DNA of 64,000 bases from Narthecium ossifragum (taxonomy: Eukaryota > Streptophyta > Magnoliopsida > Dioscoreales > Nartheciaceae): the NCBI GenBank assembly GCA_963920575.1, contig OY986969.1, forward strand, positions 12,912,615 through 12,976,614, written 5' to 3'. The translations under genes were made by a program, and so were the position numbers. Each line of letters opens with the position of its first letter. Position 1 is the stretch's first letter. Of this stretch, positions 1-11,499 are shown in pieces. The notes beneath the pieces are model-generated. The model saw only the letters and a list, made by a program, of their open reading frames with translations, was not told where the DNA came from and did not search any database.

Positions 1-151
1 CCGCATTTGACGGAACAACCGAAGTTAAGACTACCATCACTCGGTACTCTAAGCAGCAGAGTCAACACCCACCCAACCTACCCTAGCATGTCTAATGCAC
101 AGGAAAACAGGGCCGGATAAGTATGATAAAGCTGTAAACAACCAACACAAC

Positions 152-299
152 AAGGGCACACCCTCGGCCCATTTATACTAAACACTCCCGAGGGTCATGA
201 CTCCCTCGGTTCACCACAAAGCGGTAAGGGCATACCGTCAGCCCATTTATTCTACACAACCCGAGATGCATCACTCTCTCGGTTCAACCACAAAGCGAT
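152..299. repeat. 74-bp tandem duplication inside the LTR
   Basis: Two adjacent units (152-225 and 226-299), each running from AAGGGCAYACC to CACAAAGCG. They differ at scattered positions, so the duplication is not recent. The related LTR fragment at 14246 appears to have a single clear copy. Confidence 0.8.
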
Positions 300-423
300 A
301 AGCATACATGCATAGCTCATTACAGGATAAACCCCGAGGGTAAAACCATAAAAACCACTTGCATGCGAAGCCCCGCGGGCAAAACAGCATTTAAACAAGT
401 AAAAACCCTCCCTGCACTGAAGG

Positions 424-815
424 AGATCGATCTCCTATAGCATGGAGATCGATCTTCCTCGAGGCTAGAGCACCCGTCCTGGTCACCCCCACGAGATCGA
501 TCTCCACCCATATGAAGATCGATCTTGTAGGTGACGTGGACGCAAACCGCACAGGCACCAGCCGCCAAGAGATCGATCTCCCTCCCAGGGAGATCGCTCT
601 CGCTCGGGCGGGCTGGGCCACCCCGACCAAGATCGATCTCTTTCCAAGAGATCGCTCTCGCTCGGGCGGGCTGGGCCGTCCTTCGGAAGCCACCGACAGA
701 GACTTCCAGGCACAGGGAGATCGATCTTCATGGCTATGGAGATCGATCTTCCTCGCCCAGAACAGCGACCACTAGGCACAGAGAGATCGATCTTCATTGC
801 CATGGAGATCGATCT
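424..815. repeat. Six pairs of AGATCGATCT palindromes
   Basis: The 10-bp palindrome AGATCGATCT, or a one-base variant AGATCGCTCT, starts at 424/446, 494/516, 570/591, 630/649, 718/740 and 784/806. Distances within a pair are 22, 22, 21, 19, 22 and 22 bp; spacers between pairs are longer. A 29-bp segment (591-619) recurs at 649-677, showing local duplication. The spacers differ in sequence, so the pairs are not simply copies of one unit. Function is unknown. Confidence 0.9.
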
Positions 816-1026
816 CCCTTGCCCAAAACGACAACCTTGGGCTGAGTCACAAGCCCAAGCACAGGACTACCGAACCAGGGTCGACCTAACCTTTCTAAGC
901 AAAACACAAGCACCAAACAAGGTCTGTGTGTGCACAGCCACTGTGAAACGACCGCCAAGGCGCAATTTCCCAAATTGCCCTTGGGGTAAACAGCAAACCA
1001 CAGGGATGGAGGGGCAGGTCCTCAGA

Positions 1027-2512
1027 CCGGGAGTATTTCAGTAAATCCTCCAATCACCGTATGAAATGGTGAAATTCAAAACTCAAACAAAGACGTTCAA
1101 AATTTGGACAAATGTTCGATAGCTGGACAATTATTCAAATTCAAAATAAATGTTTGAATTTTGAATAAACATTTAAAATTCAAACAAGTTCACACGTGAA
1201 CTTCAAATTTAAACAGACATTCAAAATCTAAATTTCATATCTCAACTCCCTGATCTGGATGGTTAGGAAATACTAACCTCCCCATATCTCAACAGATGCC
1301 AAATCTCAAGACCCAAACCCATGGTTAGAAACCAAATCCTAACACCCCAGCCCCCAACAAACATGGCTAGAAACCAAATCTCAACACCCCATGATCCCCG
1401 TGCATATCGCACCAACCTCTCAACAAACTCCAAACATCTATAAAAGGAAGGTGAAGGAGAACAGAAGCAGTGGTTAGAAAGAAAGAAAGCAAAGAAGGAG
1501 AAGAAGAGAAAGCTTGGACGCCCGGGAGGGAGGAGCCTATTGCCGTCGCCAGCCTTGAGCCAGTCCGAGGTCTTCGTCGTTGGCGTCCCTGATCCCAGCC
1601 CAAGGAGCTCATCGGGGAACCCATCGTCGTCGTCATCTTTGATTCAGTCGGTGCAACCCAAAGAACCCATCGCTGTCATCCAGCCGGAGGAACCCAAAGA
1701 ACCCATCGATGTCATTCAGTCGGAGGAACCCAATGAACTCGTCATCTTCCTTGATCTAGTCGGAGGAACCCGAAGAACTCGTCATCTTCCTTGATCCAGT
1801 CGGCGGAACCCGAAGAAGCTCGTCGCCCAGCCAGAGGATCCCATCACCATCGTCCTCCTTGATCTAGTCAAGGAGACCGTCGTCGTCTTCTTCTGTTCCA
1901 GCCGGCGGAACCCAAAGAAACTCGTCGCCCAGCCCAAGGAGGGAGCCCCGTCACCTTCCTCAAGCTTGTCGCCGTCCGTTGATCCAGTGGGAGGACTCGT
2001 CCCCATCGCCATCCTCGACTCACCCGTGAAGCGTGAAGCATACCTCCAGCAAGGTCCACGCCGCGACTTCCCCTGTTTCCACCCATCTCCAAGCTTGGAC
2101 GTCTCCTCAGCATCCAGCGCATCCCCACCGGATTCGTCGCCCACCATCATGCGTAGCTTAAAGCTTGAAGCGGCATCAACACCCAGCGAGGTCCATCACC
2201 AACTGTCCGTCGCTGTTCGCTCGCGGCTCCAAAGTCCGACGGGATCTTCTTCAGCGGCTTCTTCTGTTCCAGTCGGCTTTGTCAAGATTCCGACGCTCGG
2301 ACGGCACCTTCTTCGGCGCTAGGACGACATCCTTCGGACTACAGCAGCCCTGAGGATCCTGCGGCAAAACCCAGAAGACATCTGAAGATCTTCACTCGGA
2401 TAACGTCATCCCCAACTCCGGTAGTCTCAAAGCTCCGGCAACAAAAAAATACAAAAAAACATAAAACAGCAACTTCAGTCACCTCAAAATCCTGGCGATG
2501 AAGGTGGCGGTC
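1027..2512 (+). other. Promoter-like and C-rich leader-like DNA, no gene assigned
   Basis: An AT-rich part (1060-1230) with repeated TTCAAA/TTGAAT motifs is followed by a TATA-like box CTATAAAAGG (1438-1447), then a purine-rich stretch and from about 1500 a C-rich region with several short overlapping open frames and no recognisable domain. The arrangement resembles U3-R-leader of a plus-strand LTR or the 5' end of a gene. It ends where the Athila-like LTR begins. No frame shows a known family. Confidence 0.4.
1630..1830. repeat. Degenerate 36-42 bp tandem repeats
   Basis: Four to five units built on GTCGGAGGAACCC-AAAGAAC, followed by CATCGATGTCATT or TCGTCATCTTCCTTGAT. The first units stay in one plus-strand frame and encode repeated EEPKEP-like residues; later units shift frame. 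A related motif recurs at 1905-1940. Confidence 0.7.
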
Positions 2513-3929
2513 TGATGAATAAATTTTATATCTCGTAAGTATACGAATCGGTGTGATCAGTATAGCAGCAAGACGAGTATCGTACCCACAGAGATTTGTA
2601 GAGATTATTAGAGTAAAACGCTAAAGAATAGAAAAGATAGAATATAAGGAAGGGAAAATAAGAAATATGAAGTATCGAAAATAGAAGATCTAATAACGGA
2701 ATAAGAAAACGATAGAAATATGATTGATGAAGACTAAGGTTCCGATTGCACCATAACATCCTCATTCTATGCATTGAATCAATCAAGATCTCAGTTTAAT
2801 TCCAAGGGTTCGTTTTTCCGGTATGATGATTCGTTCGGCCGCGGTCTTCACCAAGTACCCTCAATTAACCCTAGCTAATGAACCCATAACTAAGTGTTAA
2901 CTAAGAATCCATTAAGCTCTGAAGAACAATCATGAACCAAAAATAGTCTTAGCTTGAACCCGGCTTTGACATAAACTCATTCATTCATAGATCCTGTAAG
3001 ATTAGGGAATGAACCCTCGCCCAATCTCACATAAAACAATCTATAATACTTCTATTGGCTAGATAAAGGTATTTAAGATCTCAGTTATAATAATGAATGA
3101 AATAAGAAATATAAACTGATTAAATAAACATGATCCAATAACATAGAATGATTCAGTTAGGCTACATCGGTACCTTAGAGAAGAAACTAGCCACTCATGT
3201 TCATCATGAGGGCAACAAAACTAATGAAGAAATAAAGAAGAAATAAGATGAGGAAAAGAAAAGAAAACCAAGCCTGGAACCAGTCTCCTCTCCTCCAAAC
3301 ACTGCCAAAAGACCCCCCACAAACCCTAGAAAGAGTCCTATTTATAGCCTTAAGTGTCTCCATCCTCGGATTAGATCTAAACCGTTGATTTTCTTCACTG
3401 AGAAAGTAGGATCGATCCTTCCATGGGTGTAGGATCGATCTTTTGCATCAAAATCTTCAATTTCTGGCTACGCCCGAGTAAGATCGATCCTTCGATGGGT
3501 GTAGGATCGATCCTGCTCAGTAGGATGGATAGTAGGATCGATCCTACTAGGGAGAAGGATCGATCTTTCTTTTCTGAGTATTTACTGTTTTGTCATCCAG
3601 ACTGCGCCATTGGTACTAAAATTGCCGTAACTTCCTCTAGGAAACTCCAAATCACGAACCGTGAAATTCTCCAGAAACTAGACTTCAAGAGCTTTCCAAT
3701 AATATATGGTACATCATCTGGTTCTTCATGAGAAGGTACAGTTTAATCTTTCAAGTTGATCTATGTAATCTTTTCAGCTTCTTTGCACCTTTTTCCTGCA
3801 TTTTCCAAACAACTATGTGAAGCAACATATAGATATAAAAATATTAATAAAGATGTTGATTAAGGATAATAAATCCAGTAATCAAACTAGTTATAAGGCT
3901 ATTCAGAGTGCACTTTCATGCACTCATCA
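2513..3929 (-). repeat. Complete 3' LTR of Athila-like copy 1
   Basis: On the minus strand it runs TGATGAGTGC to ATTTATTCATCA, about 1.42 kb. It is preceded by a run of G (CCCCCC on plus at 3932-3937). Its low-coordinate end (2513-2888) aligns with 7555-7930 and 47567-47942, and its remainder with 16345-17427. Confidence 0.85.
3339..3566 (-). promoter_or_regulatory. LTR U3 promoter: TATA box with upstream palindrome pairs
   Basis: A TATA box, CTATAAATA on the minus strand (3339-3347), is preceded 60-220 bp upstream by GGATCGATCC-type palindromes starting at 3409/3432, 3481/3504 and 3535/3557. Distances within pairs are 23, 23 and 22 bp. A degenerate site (GGATGGAT) lies at 3523. The duplicate copy at 16789-17064 keeps the layout. 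Confidence 0.65.
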
Positions 3930-5126
3930 CACCCCCCATCCATCTTATTGCTAGTCTCTAGCAATTTTAAGCGCATAAAATTATAATGAAGCACACCAAC
4001 GGTCTAAGGTTGTAGACATGCATAATAAGAGTTGTACCTTGTGAAGTCAATAGTGTTCTATATAATACAGAGCACGAAAACGTCCTATACTCATACACAT
4101 ACTACCAACATATGAAATTAACTTCTACATTTCAAACATGCTAATCACCAACCAGACGAACAAATGTGAAGTGACAAATAAAGGTTACATACAGAAGCAA
4201 CTTCTACCCACCATTAGTCCAAACACACTACTATCTTCATGACCAATCATCCAACCCTCGCACTTTAAGTACAACATGCTCTTTTTATTTTTTTTTTTGT
4301 TTTGTTCTTCAACTATCAGACATTTTGCCTTTTTACGCAAGCACTCTCCGCTTCTTGTGGCGCAAAGACCCGGTTACTTAGCAAAACACTTAATAGTTTT
4401 TTTTATAGCTATAAGTGGTTCTACCTTTTTACGCGAGCTCCGCGCTTCCTGAGGCAAGAACACCCGGTTACTCAGTAGATCACCTAATAGTTGTTTAGGC
4501 ACAGCTTGATCAAACTCCAGAACTTTTACTTTTCTTCTTTTTTTCTGCATGCAATATACTCAACCCTAGCTAATGTTGAAATCATGGTCTAGATTAACAA
4601 TAGCATGCTCATTCCTCTGGTGAGTATAATTACCACTGCACATAAAGTGTTCATGTGTAAGTCACATGATATTCTACCTTCAGGTTATCACACATGTAAT
4701 CAATGTATAGGTCAATCAATGTGAGAACAACATGTATAATAAGCATAAACATTTCAGTTCATGTATAATTTAATACTATTAAATCCACAAGGTAGTATGA
4801 ATAAGGTCATGAATGTCTACACCCCCAACCTGAAATCAACATTATCCTCAATGTGTGCATCATAAGCAAGAAGATATGTAGGTGGTGGCTATCCAAAAAA
4901 TCCATGTAAAGGAGATACAATATAGTTTAAATAAGAAAGAGACCACATGATAGAATAGCGAACATCTCCTCAAGGATCCTCCGGGTGGTTGAAATCCTAA
5001 TAGAAAAACAAAAGAGAAAACATAAAACTAAAAATTGAAACTTAAAAAACAGGTTACCTTGGTGGGTTGCTTCCCACCCAGCGCTTTATTTAACATCTAG
5101 GCAAGACGTACTGCAAAGTTTAAGGT
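3930..5126 (-). other. Untranslated 3' region of Athila-like copy 1 with conserved motif
   Basis: No reading frame of note between the protease stop and the 3' LTR, where RT, RNase H and integrase would be in an autonomous Athila. Two copies of a conserved block (about 4322-4390 and 4425-4488) contain, on the minus strand, AGTAACCGGG, then TGCC or CGCC, then GCGTAAAAAGG. The same block occurs once in each plus-strand family P element (30136-30185 and 60645-60705). Its conservation between diverged families suggests a cis function, perhaps in RNA packaging or structure; that is inference. Confidence 0.6.
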
Positions 5127-7505
5127 TCAACCAGGTTTGTATGGCTGTAATTCTTCAAAGGGTGCCATGACCTCCTTTGCTCTCTCATAACTGTGCAATT
5201 CATCCTCCACCATCTTCAAATCCGCTTTCAATGTAGTCTTCACTTGCTCCTGTCTGAAATTAGAGAACACCAATGAATCTACAACATCTATTGAGAAGCA
5301 ATCAAAAGAGTTTGAAGGATAGGACATAGACTCAAACACTTTAAATTCAACAGTTTCACCTAAAACTGTCATGCTATGCTTACCATCCTTCACATTAATT
5401 ATAGTTTCGGCTGTAACCATGAATGGACGTCCCAACAAAATAGGTAAATTTCTATCATTCAACGGTTCATCATCCCTATCCAATATCACAAAATCAACAA
5501 GTGTAATTAACTTATCAACTTGTACTAAGATGTCTTCTACAATGCCTAATGGATACTTAATTGAACAATCTACAAGTTATAGAGGCATAGTAGTAGGGTT
5601 TAATTTACCAACACCTAGCTGAAGGAAAATAGAGTAAGGCATCAAATTAACACTAGCTCCTAAGTCAAGCATTGCCTTCCCTATTTTTGTATCACCAACA
5701 ACAATATTAATGTTAAAACTCTCTGGATCCTTATGCTTGGGTGGAAGCTTCCTTTGTAGAATCGCGCTTGCCATCTCTAAAACCATCACCTTTTCATGAG
5801 GTTCATACTTACGTTTAGAAGTACGTAGTTCCTTGAAAAACTTTGAAAAGGCTGGCATTTTCCTAATCACATCAAGCAATGGTAAGTTCACATTAACCTT
5901 AGATAGAATATCATAAATTTCAGAATAAGACTTATCCCTTTGGGCTTTCTTCAGGCGGCCGGGAAAAGGAATTGGCGGCACATATGGTGGAGGAGTGTTG
6001 TGACGAACCTCTGGATTTGAAATTGTTCTCTTTCCATGCTCAGAAGACGATGTGGCCAGCGGTGGCCTCTTCGAGGGCTCTTCCCTCTCGACTTCCTCAT
6101 ATTTATCATCACTACATATATCAGTAACTTCAGCATTAATATTATTATCAATTATCTTACCTGAACGAAGAACAGTAACTGCGTTGACTTGCTCAGGTTG
6201 GCTTGGAAATATGCCTGGAACATGGGCTCGTACACAATCTACAAGCTGTCCCACTTGAACTTCCAACTTCCCAATGGATGCTGCATCATGTTGAGCAATG
6301 GTCGCATCTTGTTTTTCCATCTTTGAGTCTATTTTTTGCATAAAAACTAACATAGTCGCTTCCAAAGACTACTTAACAGGTAGGTTAGACTGATTAGCAG
6401 TAGGCATACTAGCATTAGAAGTATTTTTCCATGAAAAATTCGGATGCTCCCTCCAACTAGGATTGTAAGTAATTGCATAAGGGTCAAATCTAGGTCTCAG
6501 GTTATAAGCATTCATCAAATTAGCTTGTTCTTGTACATATTCAGGAAATTCACTACCAGAAGGACATGAATCAAATCTATGACCAACAATATTGCAAATT
6601 GAACAAACCTCAACCGGTTTTGCTTGTGTGGACATCATCGTGTCCATCTTTTTGTTGTGGGCTGCAATTTGCCTTGCCAAATCGTCGTTCTGGTTCAGCT
6701 CATAGATGCCTCTCACCTTATTCCTTGTGTCCCTCTGCTGTGAGCTGGATCCTAACATCTCATAAATCTCGTATGCCTCTGGGGGTGTCCTTTTAAACAT
6801 CGCTCCACCTGCAGCATTATCTGCCATAGTCTGACAAGAAAGATTTAGTCCATCATAAAAATATTGCATCTGATTTTCTAAAGAGTAATTATGATGTGGG
6901 CATTGCATCAAAAGCATTTAAAATCTATCCCATGCTTCATGGAATGGTTCTCCATCAGATTGCCGAAAATTTGGAATTTGCCTTCTCAGGTTAGTAGTCA
7001 TGGCATGAGAATAAAATTTGTTAACAAACTTGTTATAAATTGCATCCCAAGTAGTTAGTGATTCAGGAGGCAACGACATCAACCATCTCTTTGCTTTATC
7101 TTTCAGAGTATAAGGAAAACATCGCATCCTCAGTTGATCTTCAGTAATGCTACCTAGAGGAAAAGTCTGAATAGTAGCATAATAATCTTTCACAAACGTT
7201 AGTGCATCTTTAGAAGGTAAACCATGAAATTCAGGAAGCATAGAAAAATATAGATTTTTAAGTTCATAATTCCTAGCCTCTGCAAATAACGCGATGCAAG
7301 AAGGTGATGTAGAAATAGTAGGCCTCGCGTACTCCTCCAAAGAACGTACATTGTTATTAAGCTCCATCTCCTCTTGGTCCTCCTCTTGAACTCCTAGATC
7401 TGATGTGGACAGGCTATTTTTGTTAGATCTCTTCTTCCAACCAATTTGATCTACTTTATCGTTCAAGGGCAACAACTTTTCTTTCCGTGATCGGCGACCT
7501 TGCAT
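5127..7505 (-). pseudogene. Athila-type gag-protease, broken by nonsense codons
   Basis: One minus-strand frame starts with MQGRRSRKEK at 7505 and ends with the stop at 5127-5129. Order: N-terminal linker, retrotransposon gag domain (LKDKAKRWL), CCHC knuckle CSICNIVGHRFDSC, Athila signature NPSWREHPNFSW, linker, then aspartic protease with active-site DLGAS and flap-side LGRPFM. In-frame stops lie at 6918-6920 (TAA, where copy 2 has AAA), 6369-6371 (TAG against TCG) and 5577-5579 (TAA against CAA). An 18-bp in-frame deletion near 6285 relative to copy 2 is also visible. Gag would form the particle and protease would mature it; this copy cannot. Confidence 0.9.
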
Positions 7506-7530
7506 TCACTACTAATAAACTCTAATCAAA

Positions 7531-7548
7531 TCCCCGGCAACGGCACCA
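7531..7548 (-). other. Primer binding site, tRNA-Asp type
   Basis: Minus strand TGGTGCCGTTGCCGGGGA, complementary to the 3' end of plant tRNA-Asp except one base. It lies just inside the 5' LTR, as in Athila elements; the plus-strand elements here have the exact form TGGCGCCGTTGCCGGGGA. Confidence 0.85.
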
Positions 7549-7554
7549 AAAGCT

Positions 7555-7930
7555 TGATGAATAAATTTTATATCTCGCAAGTATACGAATCGGTGTGATC
7601 AGCATAGCAGCAAAACCAGTATCGTACCCACAGAGATTTGTATAGATTATTAAAGTAAAACGCTAAAGAACAGAAAAGACAGAAAATAAGGAAGGGAAAA
7701 TAAGAAATATGAAGTATCGAAAATAGAATATCTAATAACGGAATAAGAAAGCGATAGAAATATGATGGATGAAGACTAAGGTTCCGATTTCACTATAACA
7801 TCCTCATTCTATGCATTGAATCAATCAAGATCTCAGCTTAATTTCAAGGGTTCGTTTTTCCGGTATGATGATCCGTTCGGCCGCGGTCTTCACCAAGTAC
7901 CCTCAATTAACCCTAGCTAATGAACCCATA
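7555..7930 (-). repeat. Truncated 5' LTR of Athila-like copy 1
   Basis: Matches the first 376 bp of the 2513-3929 LTR and stops abruptly at CATA. The missing part of such an LTR begins at 16345, also with CATA, on the far side of the SOBIR1 segment. 7555-7930 plus 16349-17427 would make one complete LTR. Confidence 0.85.
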
Positions 7931-10280
7931 TGCAACCGGCAATGATGAAGAGTCGATGCATGTTCGCCATTGTTATGTCCAGTTACTTCGGGCAGAGTAC
8001 GAGTGCCAACGGAGGAATCCGGACCTGAAGAGTTCAAACCATCAAGTTTACCTCGCTGATATGCGAGTGGCCTATGCTTATTATATAACCCAGGAGCTGC
8101 AGAGACTTCAAATCGAAGCAGCCTCTGACGTGAGCAAGGGTGGTAACTATATTGGCGACGACATTCTTCAGCCAGAGTCAAGCTGCAACACTCCACAAAC
8201 CAATTATCTTCCTGCCAAAACGGAGAAACCCGTCGAGAAGAAGAAGAAGGCGAGTTCAAAAGCAGTTACATACCGCCCTCCTGTCCATCCCACGGGCTCA
8301 AGCCGTCCATATTACCAGTCGTCGCTCAACACCAACCATCCTGAAGCTTTATCACCAACATACGGTGGTGCAAAAGGAGTCCTCCGGGAGAACAACTTTA
8401 ACATCGTCACAGCGATGCCTGTAAGAGTCGAAGATGACGAGGCATCTACTTCATCAAATGTCCCTACAAAGAGACGAAAAAAGAAAGTTGTCGTCGAGGA
8501 ACCCCGAGATGTTGCCATCGTCGGTCTACCTCAAATTAATATACCTCCCAATCGTCCCCACACTCGGAGCGTCACTCGTTCCCTTGGCGGCCAACACGTA
8601 GCCTCCGAAGCGTCATATGAAGAAGAATCCCCTCTTATGCCTGAATCTCCGGAGATTCGATCGCCTTCACCATAAGTAGATCCCCGGAGCGATATCAAGT
8701 CCTTGCAACCACACTCGAGGAAGAACTGGAGTAGCTGCGAAACACACTCCAGTTGAAGGACGCGGAGATAGCCAATCTAAAGACCCAAATACCCGAAAAC
8801 ACCTCACATGCCGAGAACCATTCTCACGAGAATGTACCGCCAAATATGATACCTCTCGACACCGTACAGAAAATGGTCGCCAAGAGTGTGAGAGCATTCC
8901 ACATGCAGCACTAGTATGCCATGAGGCCCGGGTACATGAAACCGTACCCAGCTGAAATCGACTCGGTCCTGTACCCAGCAAATTATCGACAGCCTCAGTT
9001 CACCAAGTTTAACGGGACCGGATCCCCACATGAGCATATTGCTCACTTCCTAGCAGCATGTCAAGATACGGCTCACAATGGAGCACTGCTTCTTCGCTAG
9101 TTTGTCCAAACACTCTCGGGACCGGCTTTCACTTGGTACAACAAACTACTTCCAGGATCCATCAATTCATGGAAGAAGATGCAAGAGGCATTCCTCCAAA
9201 GATTTTATAGCCTCGGTCTAGAGATCCCTCGTCGGATTCCACGCAACAACGAGTGAAGACCCTCAAGGAGAGGATTGAAAAGGAGTATTCCTTCCCTCGA
9301 GAGGAGGTCCCCGACATCTTCAAAGGTCTGCTGGATCTCGGACTCATAGAGCTCCTGGAGTCGCGGCACCCTCATGAAGCGGATAAAGTGAACGAGCCAA
9401 AGTATTGCCATTACCACAAAATACTTGGGCACACACTCGAAGACTACTTCATCCTCAAGGATCAAATCCAGAAATTAATTGACAATGGAGTCAGGGATGC
9501 CGGGTTGCTGAAGAAGCTCCAGAAGGGCAAAAAGGTAGAATCAACACATATGATTACTACCGGAGCACACCCCGAATTCCCATACGAGGAGTACACCCCC
9601 TCAACACCTCCTTATGAAGAAATGGAGTACCCTAAGGCACTTCGCTACTTGCCCGTTGAGAACAGATACACATCTATCTCTCCATACGAGTAAGACGAGG
9701 AGCATATTGCTCCCATTCTGACACCTGCCAAGGGATGTCTGTGGCTCACCTTGGAAGAGATGTATTATTCCAGATTGGAATATGATGATACACTGTCCGA
9801 CTTTGAGCCCAGTTATTATCACTATGGGAGGCCCTATATCAGCAAAAGGCAATGGAAAAGACAAGCTTTCGATCAAAGGATTAAAGCATCTATATGCACT
9901 CCCCCAAGACCTCCACTTCCTGAAAACTGACAGTCAAGGCCCAGGAGGCGCAGATCTCCAAAATACAAGATTCTGAGGAAAGTGATGGACCGCGAAGAAA
10001 TCAAGGAGTTCATCCACCAAGTTTCCGCAGATCTTCAAACTAGAAAGCCACGTGTGCCACAAAATGACACCCCTTGGGATGATGACAACTATCCTTGCTT
10101 CACCATAGGAGTCTTTAGAGATGACAACGAATCCCTCTGCTTCCCAGAAGAAGAGACAGCGGAAGTCCATGATATATGCTCTGTGTCTCTCGCTTGATCT
10201 TCGCAAATCTCTTATAACTGCACTGACCTTTCCTGACGAGTACCGGGCAGATGTCCTCCAAACTGGCGCCCCAGTAGTCG
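7931..10280 (+). pseudogene. Tat-lineage gag fragment, copy 1
   Basis: Collinear with 47943-50856. Frame 7931-8675 encodes a charged gag N-terminus. Further segments include the knuckle-like CHYHKILGHTLEDYF (frame 9253-9693) typical of Tat gag. Relative to copy 2 it has lost about 408 bp at 9208 (after TTTTATAG) and about 170 bp at 10171, and has stops such as TAA at 8673. It begins mid-gag, without LTR or leader, directly after the truncated Athila LTR, and ends at 10280 where LINE sequence starts. Non-functional. Confidence 0.8.
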
Positions 10281-10846
10281 AAAACTACCTGGTATGCAGC
10301 TGTAGTTTTCCAGATTCTGGCCAATCTAGTTCGCAGTAATGAAATCGGGACCTTCCTTCCAGAGAATTTCCCAAGCAGGGTGTTCAGCCACCCAGCGTTG
10401 AGCCTCGCCGATTCCTCCGGACCAAAGACCACCCGATCCTTGTTGAGAGCACATGGGACTTCCACCTCCTTCCTTGCCACATATGTTCTGTTAGCAGGCT
10501 CACCACTAACAATATTGGCCCAAGATTTGCCCAGCACACCGATAGGGGCTGCTGTAACTCCTCCTCCATTAACCCCATCCAGCGGTGAGCGGCAGTTAGA
10601 GAGTCGATCAGGGCTCTCTTCAACCCTCCCCCCTCCAGCCGGGGGTTGAGGTGAGGGATCCTGTAACCGAGGTGGTACCTCAGTTTCAGCGACCATCTCC
10701 TTACTCCTTGTATCCTCCGAGCTAGTTCCTTCCCGTCTTCTCTTAGCTTCTTTCCTACGTTCCTTTGCCTCCCTCCGTTCCAGTCTCTTCATCAGGAGAA
10801 TCCGCCTGTAGGTTGTCATCAGGCACTTCTCCTTAGCTTTCTTCAT
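10281..10846 (-). pseudogene. LINE ORF1-like fragment (DUF4283-type)
   Basis: A minus-strand frame starts at 10846 with a lysine/arginine-rich head (MKKAKEKC; RREAKERRKEAKRRR), a linker, then GKSWANIVSG and a domain with VVFGPEESARLNAGWLNTLL and RIWKT, resembling the N-terminal domain of plant LINE ORF1 proteins. The domain breaks at the Tat junction, so zinc knuckles and ORF2 are absent. There is no poly(A) at the junction, so this is a rearranged remnant rather than a normal 5'-truncated insertion. It ends about 650 bp upstream of the SOBIR1-like start. Confidence 0.6.
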
Positions 10847-11139
10847 GGTTTACCAACGCAGTGTTGTATACACTTAAACTAACAAGTGTATTTTTCACGG
10901 CAAGGAAGCGATCGATCATACCTGAATAAAGAATGATCATCATTTTCATTGATTTCTAACTAGGCTGGACAAGTGAACATCAAAATCAATCTTGCTCAAG
11001 TGGTTAGTGCCGTTAAATCAAGATTTTGAAGAGGAATATGTGTTTTTGTAAGTTGTAATTCACCAGACAGTGAGACAGATGATCTAATAATTGGAGTGTC
11101 CAAAAATTCCAATAACGGGTTGCTCACTTGCTGCCGTGG

Positions 11140-11208
11140 TTTGACTTGACATTTCCACAGCGGGGGTTGGGATCGGGGGTATCGGGAAGATCCTTACTGA
11201 TGACGTCA
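11140..11208 (+). promoter_or_regulatory. W-box pair and TGACGTCA site upstream of the SOBIR1-like gene
   Basis: TTTGACTTGAC (11140-11150) contains two overlapping TTGAC W-box cores, the WRKY recognition sequence. TGACGTCA (11201-11208) is a perfect bZIP/TGA-factor palindrome. Both lie 290-360 bp upstream of the start codon. WRKY and TGA factors control plant defence genes, so their presence fits an immune kinase, but short motifs occur by chance and no function is shown. Confidence 0.45.
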
Positions 11209-11459
11209 TCTAATCTATCAATTATTTTATTAATAAATTAAATCAATAAATCCATAGATATCTACGGATAGAGTTAATCTGTAACGTACATGATCAAGTG
11301 ACCGCACATCTTTCTCCTTCCACAGCACAGCAGAGTTTTCTTATTGCAAAGTGACCAAATTAACCACCGGCATCAACCAAACCGCAAGTGGCTCTCTCGT
11401 CATTCTCTCAGTCAACACTCTTCTCCGGCCAAGTCGCCTCTCCTCCCCCTGCTTCTTAT

Positions 11460-11499
11460 ATGCATTTATAACCACCTCCATGTACCTCTCTCACCACCA
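11460..11499 (+). promoter_or_regulatory. Upstream ATGs and start context of the SOBIR1-like gene
   Basis: A minimal upstream ORF ATG-CAT-TTA-TAA (11460-11471) and an out-of-frame ATG at 11480 precede the main start at 11499, which sits in a strong context (CACCACCATGG). The AT-rich TTATATGCATTTATAA region (11457-11472) could be a TATA region or simply leader; the transcription start cannot be placed. Confidence 0.35.

Larger units (their letters stand above)
1..1026 (-). mobile_element. LTR fragment, TGTGAGG family (subfamily A)
   Basis: On the minus strand this begins at 1026 with TCTGAGGACCTGCCCC, closely matching the LTR head at 52419 (TGTGAGGACCTGCCCC), and shares the following block (AAGGGCAATTTGG, then the GTGCACACAC region). 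Its distal part (GTGAACCG, GAGTCATG, TAGTATAAATGG) matches 14246-14300 on the plus strand. No coding capacity is visible; open frames here are by-products of GATCGATC repeats. The LTR runs off the window at base 1, so its far end and partner LTR cannot be seen. Lineage is inferred from homology to the LTRs that flank the Tekay element. Confidence 0.75.
2513..7930 (-). mobile_element. Athila-like gag-protease element, copy 1 (family M)
   Basis: On the minus strand the order is 5' LTR remnant (7555-7930), primer binding site, gag-protease frame, long untranslated 3' region, G-rich polypurine tract (about 3930-3940), and complete 3' LTR (2513-3929). Gag has the Athila signature NPGWREHPNFSW and one CCHC knuckle; protease has DLGASVN. 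No reverse transcriptase, RNase H or integrase lies between protease and 3' LTR, so it needed these in trans. The 5' LTR breaks at CATA (7927-7930), where Tat gag sequence starts. Confidence 0.85.

Noticed and set aside
424..815. CRISPR-like array of repeats and spacers
   Set aside because: Repeats are 10-bp palindromes in uneven pairs in a plant LTR; no cas genes and wrong repeat and spacer lengths.
391..845. Overlapping open frames with repeated RSI, EID and DRS residues
   Set aside because: They are translations of the GATCGATC palindromes in several phases within an LTR; no domain, and frames exist on both strands.
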